Assembly: GCF_019774615.1 (NCBI RefSeq)
Contig: NZ_CP081496.1
Location: 2,604,001-2,668,000, forward strand
DNA: 64,000 nt
Direction: 5' to 3'
Source of the DNA: Streptomyces sp. BHT-5-2
GTDB taxonomy: Bacteria; Actinomycetota; Actinomycetes; Streptomycetales; Streptomycetaceae
Shown here: one piece after another, positions 33,343-40,575 of the stretch
How positions within the stretch are numbered: the stretch's first letter is position 1
How the letters are laid out: every line of letters begins with the position of its first letter
Made by a program: the position numbers and the translations under genes
The notes under the pieces: generated by a model
The model's database searches: none
What the model saw: only the letters and a program-made list of their open reading frames with translations
What the model was told of the DNA's origin: nothing

Positions 33343-34386
33343 TCAACGCCCGGACTTGGGATCGAAGGCGTCCCGGACCGAGTCCCCGAGCAGGTTGAAG
33401 CAGAGCACGAAGATCACCATCGCGGCGCCCGGGAAGAGAAGGAAGGTCGGGTCGTTCTCGTAGATCTGGCCGGCCGTCTTGAACAGCCGGCCCCAGTCGG
33501 GGGTCGGGTCCACGATGCCGACGCCCATGAAGGACAGACCGGCCTCCGCCGTCACGAAAAGCGGGAGCATGTAGGTGCTTTGCACGAGGATCGGGGTCAC
33601 CACGTTGGGCAGCAGCTCCTTGGTGATGATGCGCCAGGGCGAGGCGCCGGTGATCCTCGCGGCCTCGACGAAGTCCCGCTCTCGTAGGGACATCACCTGT
33701 CCGCGCAGCAGACGGGCCAGCCCCATCCAGCCCAGCGCCCACTGCACGAGGATCAGCGCGATCACGCGGATATAGGTGGGGGTCTCGTCGCCCGGCGCCA
33801 CGAAGACCGCGATCACCGCGGGCATGAACGCCACGAACGTCAACTGGCTGGGGAAGGCGAGCAGGAAGTCGATCAGCCGGCCGACCCAGTAGTCCGTCTT
33901 GCCGCCCAGGTAGCCCGCCGTGATACCGATGATGGTGCCGGTGATGACCACCAGGATGGTGACCGCCAGCGAGATGCCCAGCGATGTCCGCATGCCGTAC
34001 AGCAGGTTGGTGAACAGATCGCGGCCGAGGCCCGGCTCGATGCCGAACCAGAAATCGCCCGAGATGCCGCCGTTGGGCCCTGCCGGGTAACTGAACTCGT
34101 CCAGCAAGTTGGGGTTGTCGCTGCCGTACAGCGTGTACGGATTCTTGCCGTAGAGCGAGGCGATCACCGGGGCCAGGGCCGCGATGACGAAGAAGGCGAG
34201 CACGACGATCCCGCAGATCATGCCGGTGCGGTCGCGCTTGAAGCGCGCCCACATCAACTGTCCGGGGGAACGGCCGACCAGCTCGCCGCCGCCCTTGTCC
34301 TTGCCCTTCTTTTCCTTCTTCAGACCCTTGGCCGCAAGCCCCGGGGTTTCGGACTCGCCTGTGGCGGTCTGGGATGGACTGGTCAT
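33343..34386 (-). CDS. bldKA: Oligopeptide ABC transporter permease, BldKA-like
   Basis: A 347-residue OppC-type permease and first gene of the minus-strand operon. It has an unusually Lys/Gly-rich cytoplasmic N-terminus (KGLKKEKKGKDKGGG), then the OppC_N segment (MWARFKRDRTGMICG), six helices, the EAA loop (VEAARITGASPWRIITKE) and the usual end GDSVRDAFDPKSGR. Expected membrane partner is the BldKC-like permease. The ATG at 34384-34386 is preceded by GGGGG. The promoter must lie in the 449-bp region upstream. Confidence 0.75.
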   Translation of the reverse strand: MTSPSQTATGESETPGLAAKGLKKEKKGKDKGGGELVGRSPGQLMWARFKRDRTGMICGIVVLAFFVIAALAPVIASLYGKNPYTLYGSDNPNLLDEFSYPAGPNGGISGDFWFGIEPGLGRDLFTNLLYGMRTSLGISLAVTILVVITGTIIGITAGYLGGKTDYWVGRLIDFLLAFPSQLTFVAFMPAVIAVFVAPGDETPTYIRVIALILVQWALGWMGLARLLRGQVMSLRERDFVEAARITGASPWRIITKELLPNVVTPILVQSTYMLPLFVTAEAGLSFMGVGIVDPTPDWGRLFKTAGQIYENDPTFLLFPGAAMVIFVLCFNLLGDSVRDAFDPKSGR

Positions 34387-34835
34387 CGCGAAGTGCCCCC
34401 GCGCCGAGTTCTCTTGGAACGTGAAGCGGCACCGGTCGCACCGCTGGATGAGCGCGACTTTCGCAAGTGATTTACGGCCGAGTCAAGGGTATGCGGTGTG
34501 GTTGTGCACAGGTCGTCCGCTTCTTGAGCGAAGATTGCGCAGATCGTCGCCATGGCGTGCTTGACACGCGATTGTCATGTACGGCAAGTGGGGTAAATCG
34601 GTACCAAACGCCTTAACGTGAAGGCAACTTGCCTGTCGCATCACCGATATACGGACGCTCCATGCTGAACAGCGTACGGCCGTGCGGGTGCCGTAGACCG
34701 GTCGGGGGCGCCAGTGGTACCCCCGACCGGCCACCGATTTGTGGGTGTTTCGTCCCCCTCTCCCCCCGTGTCTGTTGTCCGATCGGCGAGATTGGAGTAG
34801 ACCTGCGGTAGCGCCTTCACGAATGCGGGGGTGCT
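34387..34835. other. Gene-free 449-bp divergent promoter region of the bldK-like operon
   Basis: Noticeably lower in GC than its flanks over 34450-34680. On the plus strand TTGTCC (34775-34780), 17 bases, TAGACC (34798-34803) is a reasonable promoter for the membrane protein gene at 34836, and TTGTCA (34572-34577), 16 bases, TAAATC is a second candidate. On the minus strand TTGACT (34484-34489) is a good -35 but no matching -10 follows. AGGCAA-C-TTGCCT (34622-34634) is a perfect 13-bp palindrome, a candidate operator. An 83-codon minus-strand frame (34483-34734) has no coding bias or ribosome-binding site and is not called. Confidence 0.5.
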
Positions 34836-35945
34836 GTGGACGTCGTGGGTCACCGACACGGACGGGGGCGGGCCGTGTCCACAGTGCGGTCGAGTCGCCT
34901 CACCCGCGGTGCACGCCGCACCGCCGCATCCGCCTGCCTGCTGCTCGCCGCCTCCGGCGCGGCCTGGCTGGTCCGGGACGCGGTCGCCCTCCCGCGGCCG
35001 ACCGACGTGCTGGCGGCGCCGCTCGGCACCGCGCCCGGGACCGCGGCCCGCCGCGCGGCCTCCGTCTGCGATCCGCTGCTGGCGGCGGTCGGGCTCGGCG
35101 CCGCCCTGGCCGTCCGCCGCCGGGCCGCCACCGCACCGGGCGCCCTGCTGTCCCTGGCGGCGGCCACCGCGCTGCTGCGGCTCCCGCTCCTGTGGGCGCC
35201 CGGGGCGGACGGGTCGGACGGGGCGCTCGCGGCCTGGGCGCGGGCCACCGCGCTGGCCGAACTGCTGCTCGCCGCGGCACTGTTCGCGGTCGTCGCGGCC
35301 GGCCGGCGGCCGGTACCGGACCCGCTGGCCGGGGTGGCCGCCGCGTACGGCGTGGTCCAGGAGGCGCCGCGGTTCGGCACCCGCTCCGGTGCCCCCGGCA
35401 GCCCGTACCGCAGACCCGCGGCCGCTCTCGCCGTCCTCCTGGGCGCCGGTGCCCTGACCCTCGCCGCCGGGGAGCTGCACGCGCTGCGGCGCCTTGGCGC
35501 GGACGGCTACCGCGCGGCGCTGCTCGGCGCCGCGGCGGCCCCCGGCCCGGCTCTGCGGCCGCCGCCGCACTGGACGGCCGCCGCGCTGGCCGTGCTGGCC
35601 GCGGCCGCCGCGGTCGCCGCCCTCCGCCGGGCGCCCTGGGCCCGGCCCGCCGCCCTGACGGCCGGGCTCCTGCTGCTCGGCCACGGCGCCGCCCGGCTCG
35701 ACGACGCCGTCCGCACCGGGGCCCTCGGGCGCCTCGCCGCGATGCCCGGAACCGCCCAAATCGGGCTCGCCGCGGCGGTGTTGGTGGCCCTCGCCGGCCT
35801 CGGCGCGCTGCTCGTCGCGGCGCTTCCCGGCCTGCCGGACGCCACCGCCGGCGCCCGGCCGCCCGAGGCGTACGGCGACGGACCGGACGCGGCACGCCCC
35901 CGGCACGCCCCGCCCCCGCCCTCGGCACGCCCACCGGGCTGGTGA
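34836..35945 (+). CDS. Multi-pass membrane protein of unknown function
   Basis: About 369 residues, extremely Ala/Leu/Arg-rich, with roughly seven to eight hydrophobic segments (ASACLLLAASGAAWLV, LLAAVGLGAALAV, LAELLLAAALFAVVAAG, PAAALAVLLGAGALTLAAG, AAALAVLAAAAAVAAL, IGLAAAVLVALAGLGALLVAALP) and a Pro-rich cytoplasmic tail. I recognise no family. The GTG at 34836 is one choice; an in-frame GTG at 34875 with GGGGGCGGG upstream is equally good and would remove 13 residues. It is single, divergent from the bldK-like operon and convergent with the S9 peptidase gene across a strong terminator. Confidence 0.55.
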   Translation: MDVVGHRHGRGRAVSTVRSSRLTRGARRTAASACLLLAASGAAWLVRDAVALPRPTDVLAAPLGTAPGTAARRAASVCDPLLAAVGLGAALAVRRRAATAPGALLSLAAATALLRLPLLWAPGADGSDGALAAWARATALAELLLAAALFAVVAAGRRPVPDPLAGVAAAYGVVQEAPRFGTRSGAPGSPYRRPAAALAVLLGAGALTLAAGELHALRRLGADGYRAALLGAAAAPGPALRPPPHWTAAALAVLAAAAAVAALRRAPWARPAALTAGLLLLGHGAARLDDAVRTGALGRLAAMPGTAQIGLAAAVLVALAGLGALLVAALPGLPDATAGARPPEAYGDGPDAARPRHAPPPPSARPPGW

Positions 35946-35968
35946 GCCGTCCGCCCGGCCGGTCAGCC

Positions 35969-35996
35969 GTGCGGCCGGGGAATCCCCCGGCCGCAC
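35969..35996. terminator. Bidirectional terminator, 12-bp perfect stem
   Basis: GTGCGGCCGGGG (35969-35980), loop AATC, CCCCGGCCGCAC (35985-35996), in the 121-bp gap between convergent genes. Two imperfect direct repeats containing TACTTCA(T/A)GTGCGGG (36012-36028 and 36061-36077) and a palindrome GTACTC-C-GAGTAC (36038-36050) fill the rest of the gap. Confidence 0.8.
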
Positions 35997-36066
35997 CGGA
36001 CGACGACCGCGGGGTACTTCATGTGCGGGCGACCCCGGTACTCCGAGTACAGGAGGCCCCGCTACT

Positions 36067-38256
36067 TCAAGTGCGGGGGCCGCCGGCCGGCGACCGCTGG
36101 CCGATCCCCAGCGACCTCTTGAGGAACTCCACCTGGAGCAGCAGCAGATTCTCCGCGACCTGCTCCTGGGACGCCATGTGCGTCACCCCCGTCAGCGGCA
36201 GCACCTCGTGCGGCCGGCCCGCGGCCAGCAGCGCCGAGGAGAGCCGCAGGGAATGCGCCACGACCACGTTGTCGTCGGCCAGGCCGTGCACGATCAGCAT
36301 CGGGCGGTGCGGCTCCACCGCCCCCGACAGACCCTCGTCCGTCACCAGGGAGTTCAGGGCGTAGGCCGCCGGCTCCTCCTCGGGCCGGCCGAGATACCGC
36401 TCCTGGTAGTGCGTGTCGTACAGCCGCAGATCGGTGACCGGCGCGCCCACCACCGCGGCGTGGAAGACGTCCGGCCGGCGCAGCGCGGCCAGCCCCGCCA
36501 GATAGCCGCCGAACGACCAGCCGCGGATCGCCACCCGCCCCAGATCCAGCGGGAAGGAGCCGGCCAGCGCCTCCAGGGCGTGCACCTGGTCGTCCAAGGC
36601 CACCGGCCCGACCTGCCGGGAGACCGCCTTCTCCCAGGCGGGGGAGCGGCCCGGGGTGCCCCGGCCGTCCGCCACGATCACCGCGAAGCCCTGGTCGGCG
36701 AACCACTGGGACGTCAGATGGGCGTTGTGCGCGGCGACCACCCGCTGGCCGTGCGGGCCGCCGTAGGGATCGAGCAGCACCGGCAGCGGGCCGTCGCCCT
36801 CCTGATGGCCGGTCGGCAGCAGCACCGCGCACGGGATGCGGCGCTCCCCGGCGAGCACCAGCCGCGGCCGGGCGGTGAGACCCGGCGTCTCGGCATGCGA
36901 GCCGATGACGGCCAGTACCTTCTCGCCGCCGTCCGGATCCAGCCGCACCACTTCCGAGCGGGCACCCGGCCGCTCCATTGACGCCTGGGTCAGCACCGTC
37001 AACTCCCCGCCGCGCACCGCCGAGGACACGGTCGGATACGGCCGCTCGCCGACCCTCTCCCATCCGCCCTGGTCGCCGCTGCCGCGGAACCACGCCCGAT
37101 AGACCCCGATGTCGTGCATGTCCGCGCCGCTCGCCGAGAACAGGACGTCGTCCGTGCCGATGTCCAGGACCGCCCGGACGTGCAGCGGCTCTCCCGTCAA
37201 CGGCCGGTCGCCGACGAAGAGCTTGCGGGCGCCGCCCTCGTCGGCGATCCGCACCAGCCGCCCGTCCGGCGTCCAGGCCGGCGCCCCCGGGAACGGCTCG
37301 ACCCACACCTCGTCCTCGTCCTCGTGCACCGCGGTGGTCGCGCCGGTGTCGGTGTCGACCGTCAGATAGCGCTGGGCGCGCTGGTCCCGGGTCTGGACGA
37401 GGAGGAGCGGCGGCCCGGCCGCCGACCAGTGGACGCGGGCCAGATAGGGATAGCGCGCGGTGTCCCACCGGACGTCCGTACGGGAGCCGTCCAGGTCGAA
37501 CAGCGCCAGTGTGACCTCGGCGTTGGCGGTGCCGGCCGCCGGATACCGCACCTCGGTGGGCTCGCGGTCCGGATGCGAGGGGTCGGCGATCCACCAGCGG
37601 GCCACCGGCGCCTCGTCGACCCGCGCGGCCAGCAGCCGGTCGCTCTCCGGGGACCACCAGAAGCCCCGGTGGCGGCCCATCTCCTCGGCCGCGACGAACT
37701 CGGCCAGCCCCCAGGTGACCTCGGGACCGTCGGGCTCCGCCAGCGCCCGGTCCCCGCTCGCGTCGCCGGTGCCGGCGCCGTCCACCGCGACGACCCGCAG
37801 CGCGCCGTTCGCCACATATGCCACCCGGCGGCCGTCGGGGGAGGGGCGGGGATCCACCACGGGGCCCGCCGCGCGGAGTTCACGGGTGGTCCCGGCCCGC
37901 AGTTCGGAGACGAAGAGCCGCCCCGAGAGCGCGAAGGCGGCCAACTCCACGGCGGCGTCGACGGCATAGCCGACGATGCCGGCCGAGCCCTCGCGGCTGC
38001 GCTCACGGCGCGCCCGCTCCTCGGGAGGGAGCTCCTCGTCCGCGCCGGCCAGCAGGGCGCGCGGATCCGCGGCGGTGAACTCCCGCCCGTCGGCCGGATC
38101 GAGGACCCACAACCGCTGGCTGCGGTCGGTGCCGTCGGCGGAGCGGAGGAAGACGACACGGGTGCCGTCGGGGGAGAGGGAGAAGTCGCGCGGGGCGCCG
38201 AGCGTGAAGCGCTGGGTGCGCGCGGAGTGCCGGGGGAAGGGCAGCTGTCCGGTCAT
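36067..38256 (-). CDS. S9 family serine peptidase (dipeptidyl peptidase IV-like)
   Basis: A 729-residue prolyl-oligopeptidase-family enzyme. The N-terminal two thirds form the DPPIV-type beta-propeller, with repeated PSPDGRRVAYVA- and PAWTPDGRLVRIA-like blades, and the C-terminal third is the alpha/beta hydrolase domain. The nucleophile is in GWSFGGYLAG, the aspartate in HGLADDNVV and the histidine in GVTHMA. The propeller also has the EE-type amino-peptide anchor region (EFVAAEEMGRHRGFWWSP), where DPPIV uses a glutamate pair, so it probably removes X-Pro dipeptides. No signal peptide, so cytoplasmic. The ATG at 38254-38256 is 7 bases after TAGGCT on the minus strand, pointing to a leaderless mRNA. 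Confidence 0.87.
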   Translation of the reverse strand: MTGQLPFPRHSARTQRFTLGAPRDFSLSPDGTRVVFLRSADGTDRSQRLWVLDPADGREFTAADPRALLAGADEELPPEERARRERSREGSAGIVGYAVDAAVELAAFALSGRLFVSELRAGTTRELRAAGPVVDPRPSPDGRRVAYVANGALRVVAVDGAGTGDASGDRALAEPDGPEVTWGLAEFVAAEEMGRHRGFWWSPESDRLLAARVDEAPVARWWIADPSHPDREPTEVRYPAAGTANAEVTLALFDLDGSRTDVRWDTARYPYLARVHWSAAGPPLLLVQTRDQRAQRYLTVDTDTGATTAVHEDEDEVWVEPFPGAPAWTPDGRLVRIADEGGARKLFVGDRPLTGEPLHVRAVLDIGTDDVLFSASGADMHDIGVYRAWFRGSGDQGGWERVGERPYPTVSSAVRGGELTVLTQASMERPGARSEVVRLDPDGGEKVLAVIGSHAETPGLTARPRLVLAGERRIPCAVLLPTGHQEGDGPLPVLLDPYGGPHGQRVVAAHNAHLTSQWFADQGFAVIVADGRGTPGRSPAWEKAVSRQVGPVALDDQVHALEALAGSFPLDLGRVAIRGWSFGGYLAGLAALRRPDVFHAAVVGAPVTDLRLYDTHYQERYLGRPEEEPAAYALNSLVTDEGLSGAVEPHRPMLIVHGLADDNVVVAHSLRLSSALLAAGRPHEVLPLTGVTHMASQEQVAENLLLLQVEFLKRSLGIGQRSPAGGPRT

Positions 38257-38269
38257 GGCGCCGAGCCTA
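38257..38269 (-). promoter_or_regulatory. Leaderless promoter of the S9 peptidase gene
   Basis: Minus-strand TAGGCT at 38269-38264, 7 bases, then the ATG at 38256. The box and spacing are identical to those of the Nudix gene and mshB. There is no ribosome-binding site in between. Confidence 0.6.
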
Positions 38270-38489
38270 CGGCGGACCGGCCCGGTCGGCGCGGGTCTGT
38301 GGAAAACATCGTGCGCCCCCGCCGTGCTCCGGTGCACCGACTTATGCGCACGGACGGAAAGTTATGATCCCTTGCGCGCAGTGGGTACGGGGTAAAGAGC
38401 CCTTGGCATACCCGGGTACGTGGCGTCGGGCCATCGGCTCCCGTACCGTCAACTCTGTCCGGACCGTGTGTACTTGGAGGTGAGCCGCC

Positions 38490-38684
38490 GTGGCACTCTC
38501 GATTTCGGCGGTGGTGCTGCTGGCGATCATCGTCTTCTTGCTGATCAAGAAGTCCGGGCTGAAGGCGGTGCATGCATTCGTCTGCATGCTGCTGGGCTTC
38601 TATCTGGCCAGTTCGTCCGTCGCTCCGACGATCAAGAGTCTGACCACCAACGTCGCGGGCATGCTCGGCGGTATCAAGTTCTGA
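38490..38684 (+). CDS. Conserved 64-residue membrane protein
   Basis: A small protein with two hydrophobic segments: MALSISAVVLLAIIVFLLI, a short KKSGLKAV loop, and FVCMLLGFYLASSS, then a Thr/Ser/Gly tail ending MLGGIKF. It begins with GTG at 38490 after TTGGAGGTG, a strong ribosome-binding site. Proteins of this size and pattern are, from memory, conserved next to mshB in Streptomyces, but I know no assigned function. It has good codon bias. It is transcribed alone between the divergent S9 peptidase gene and mshB. Confidence 0.78.
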   Translation: MALSISAVVLLAIIVFLLIKKSGLKAVHAFVCMLLGFYLASSSVAPTIKSLTTNVAGMLGGIKF

Positions 38685-38794
38685 TCGCGCTCCGGCGCCC
38701 CGCCGGACCGCCTCCGGCCGCCCCGGTCCCGCCTTCCCGCGGGCCCCGCGGGCGGCCGCCCCGATCGGCCGCGGAGGCCGCGACGCACGGCTCG

Positions 38795-38807
38795 TAGGCT
38801 TGTCCGC
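38795..38807 (+). promoter_or_regulatory. mshB: Leaderless promoter of mshB
   Basis: TAGGCT at 38795-38800, 7 bases, then ATG at 38808. There is no ribosome-binding site between box and start codon. Confidence 0.6.
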
Positions 38808-39809
38808 ATGACCTCCCAGCCGTCGCCCGCCGTCGCCCCGAGCGGAGCTGCCGCGCAGCGCAGTGACACCACCGCCCCCGCCCGCCGCCTCCTCCTGGTG
38901 CACGCGCACCCGGACGACGAGTCGATCAACAACGGCGCCACCATGGCTAGGTACGCGGCCGAGGGCGCGCTGGTCACGCTGGTGACCTGCACCCTGGGCG
39001 AGGAGGGCGAGGTCATCCCGCCCGAGCTGGCCCACCTGACGCCGGACCGCGACGACACCCTGGGACCCCACCGGGTCCGTGAGCTGGCCGCGGCGATGGC
39101 CGCCCTCGGGGTCACCGACCACCGCTTCCTCGGCGGCCCGGGCCGCTACCGCGACTCCGGGATGATGGGCGCGCCCCAGAACGACCGCCCCGGCTGCTTC
39201 TGGCGGGCCCCCGTGGACGAGGCGGCGGCCCACCTGGTGGCCGTCGTCCGCGAGGTGCGGCCCCAGGTACTGGTCACCTATGACCCGAACGGCGGATACG
39301 GCCACCCCGACCACATCCAGGCCCATCGCGTCGCGATGCGGGCCGCGGAGCTGGCCGCGCGGGCGGACTTCCGGCCGGACCTCGGCAGCGCGTATGCGAT
39401 CGAAAAGATTTACTGGAACTGCACCCCCCGCTCGGCGGTCGAGGCGGGTCTGACCGCGGTGCGCGCGGCCGGGCACGGCTTCGCCGGGGCCGCGGCGGTG
39501 GACGACGTCCCGGGTGTGGTCCCGGACGACGCGGTCACCGCGACGGTCGCGGGTGCGGGTGGGTACGCGGATGCGAAGGCCGCGGCGATGCGTGCCCATG
39601 TGACGCAGATCGTGGTGGACGGGGCGTTCTTCGCGCTCTCCAACGACCTGGGGCAGCCGCTGTTCGGCGACGAGCACTACCGGCTGGTCCACGGTACGTC
39701 CGGCGCGGCCGCCGGGGAACGCGAGGACGATCTCTTCGCGGGGATCGGCGAGTCGGCCGGTTTGGTGGGTATGGAGGAGAGTGCCCGAAATGAGGAGGCA
39801 GCGGAATGA
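38808..39809 (+). CDS. mshB: N-acetyl-GlcN-inositol deacetylase of mycothiol synthesis (MshB)
   Basis: A 333-residue Zn-dependent PIG-L/LmbE enzyme that deacetylates GlcNAc-inositol in mycothiol biosynthesis. The metal motif HAHPDDES is at residues 32-39, and [13 protein letters not shown] supplies the second metal histidine and the MshB-specific loop. The segment [13 protein letters not shown] and the YWNC motif ([13 protein letters not shown]) are typical of MshB and absent from the PIG-L protein at 1.3 kb. It appears leaderless (TAGGCT 7 bases before the ATG). Its stop overlaps the next gene as ATGA. From memory, typA, mshB, fdxA, dapC and dapE occur in the same order in mycobacteria. Confidence 0.93.
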   Translation: MTSQPSPAVAPSGAAAQRSDTTAPARRLLLVHAHPDDESINNGATMARYAAEGALVTLVTCTLGEEGEVIPPELAHLTPDRDDTLGPHRVRELAAAMAALGVTDHRFLGGPGRYRDSGMMGAPQNDRPGCFWRAPVDEAAAHLVAVVREVRPQVLVTYDPNGGYGHPDHIQAHRVAMRAAELAARADFRPDLGSAYAIEKIYWNCTPRSAVEAGLTAVRAAGHGFAGAAAVDDVPGVVPDDAVTATVAGAGGYADAKAAAMRAHVTQIVVDGAFFALSNDLGQPLFGDEHYRLVHGTSGAAAGEREDDLFAGIGESAGLVGMEESARNEEAAE

Positions 39810-40333
39810 CGACGTCCAAGGGTGGCGGGGCCGCGGACAAGGGCGGCCGTGACGGCGGCGCGGACGGGAAGCGCCGGACGCGGGCGTCCGGTGGCGGTCC
39901 GCCGACGGCGCGCGGCGGCACCCCCGCGGCACCCCCGGGCCGTCCGGTGCCGGGCGCGCCGCTGACGCCGGGCCGGGTGGGTCTCTATGTGTTGCTGGTG
40001 GTCGCGGGCGTCCTGGTCGCGTTCGCCGGAACGCTTCTCCAAGCGGCCTGGTTCCCGGGCGGGTTGCTGCTCGCCCTGGCCGGCCTCGGCGGCCTCTTCT
40101 ACGGCGGCGCCCGCGCCACCGGTACCGGAGGCGGCGTACTGGTGCCCGGTGCCGCCTGGTTGGTGACGGTGTTCCTGCTGCTCAGCGACGTCCGGCCGGA
40201 GGGCGACTTCCTGTTCGGCCCGGGGCTCGGCTCGTACGGCTTCCTGCTGGGCGGCATCGTGATCGCTGTGATCTGCGCCACCGGGAGCCAGCTGCGTGCT
40301 ACCGGCGTGTCCCACGGCCGAGTTGGCGGATGA
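39806..40333 (+). CDS. Small membrane protein coupled to mshB (DUF6113-like)
   Basis: A 175-residue protein with a basic, Gly/Pro-rich cytoplasmic N-terminus of about 55 residues and four membrane helices ([64 protein letters not shown]). The position and shape match a DUF6113-type family found after mshB in actinobacteria. The ATG overlaps the mshB stop by 4 bases, so it is translated from the same message. No catalytic residues are evident. A link to mycothiol is only suggested by position. Confidence 0.75.
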   Translation: MTTSKGGGAADKGGRDGGADGKRRTRASGGGPPTARGGTPAAPPGRPVPGAPLTPGRVGLYVLLVVAGVLVAFAGTLLQAAWFPGGLLLALAGLGGLFYGGARATGTGGGVLVPGAAWLVTVFLLLSDVRPEGDFLFGPGLGSYGFLLGGIVIAVICATGSQLRATGVSHGRVGG

Positions 40334-40471
40334 CGTGGTTCATACCAGGACGGATGCGGCGCGGTTCCGGGCGGCCGGCCGCGATGTGCGGGCACCGGCC
40401 GGTGCGGCGCTGTTCCCGCGCACCTCGGGTGTCGTCCGGCAGCGGCCAGTATGGTGGTGCGCGCCGCCGCG

Positions 40472-40486
40472 CCGCCCTGGGGGCGG
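40472..40486 (+). terminator. Structured intergenic element after the mshB pair
   Basis: CCGCCC-TGG-GGGCGG (40472-40486) is followed by further GC palindromes (CCAGCGCTGG and a GGGG/CCCC pair up to about 40530), giving a highly structured 60-base stretch in the 242-bp gap before the VanW-type gene. It resembles GGGGG/CCCCC intergenic elements often seen in Streptomyces. TATGGT at 40449-40454 may be a -10 for the next gene. Confidence 0.4.
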
Positions 40487-40575
40487 TCCCCCGGCCAGCG
40501 CTGGGGTCTCCCCCACCCGGCCCGAGGCCGGAGATCATCTCTGACGAGCGGCGGAGCCAACCGGGAGAACCTGCT

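Noticed and set aside
34483..34734. 83-codon minus-strand frame in the bldK-like promoter region
   Set aside because: No ribosome-binding site, low third-position GC and no recognisable sequence; it lies in the low-GC regulatory stretch.
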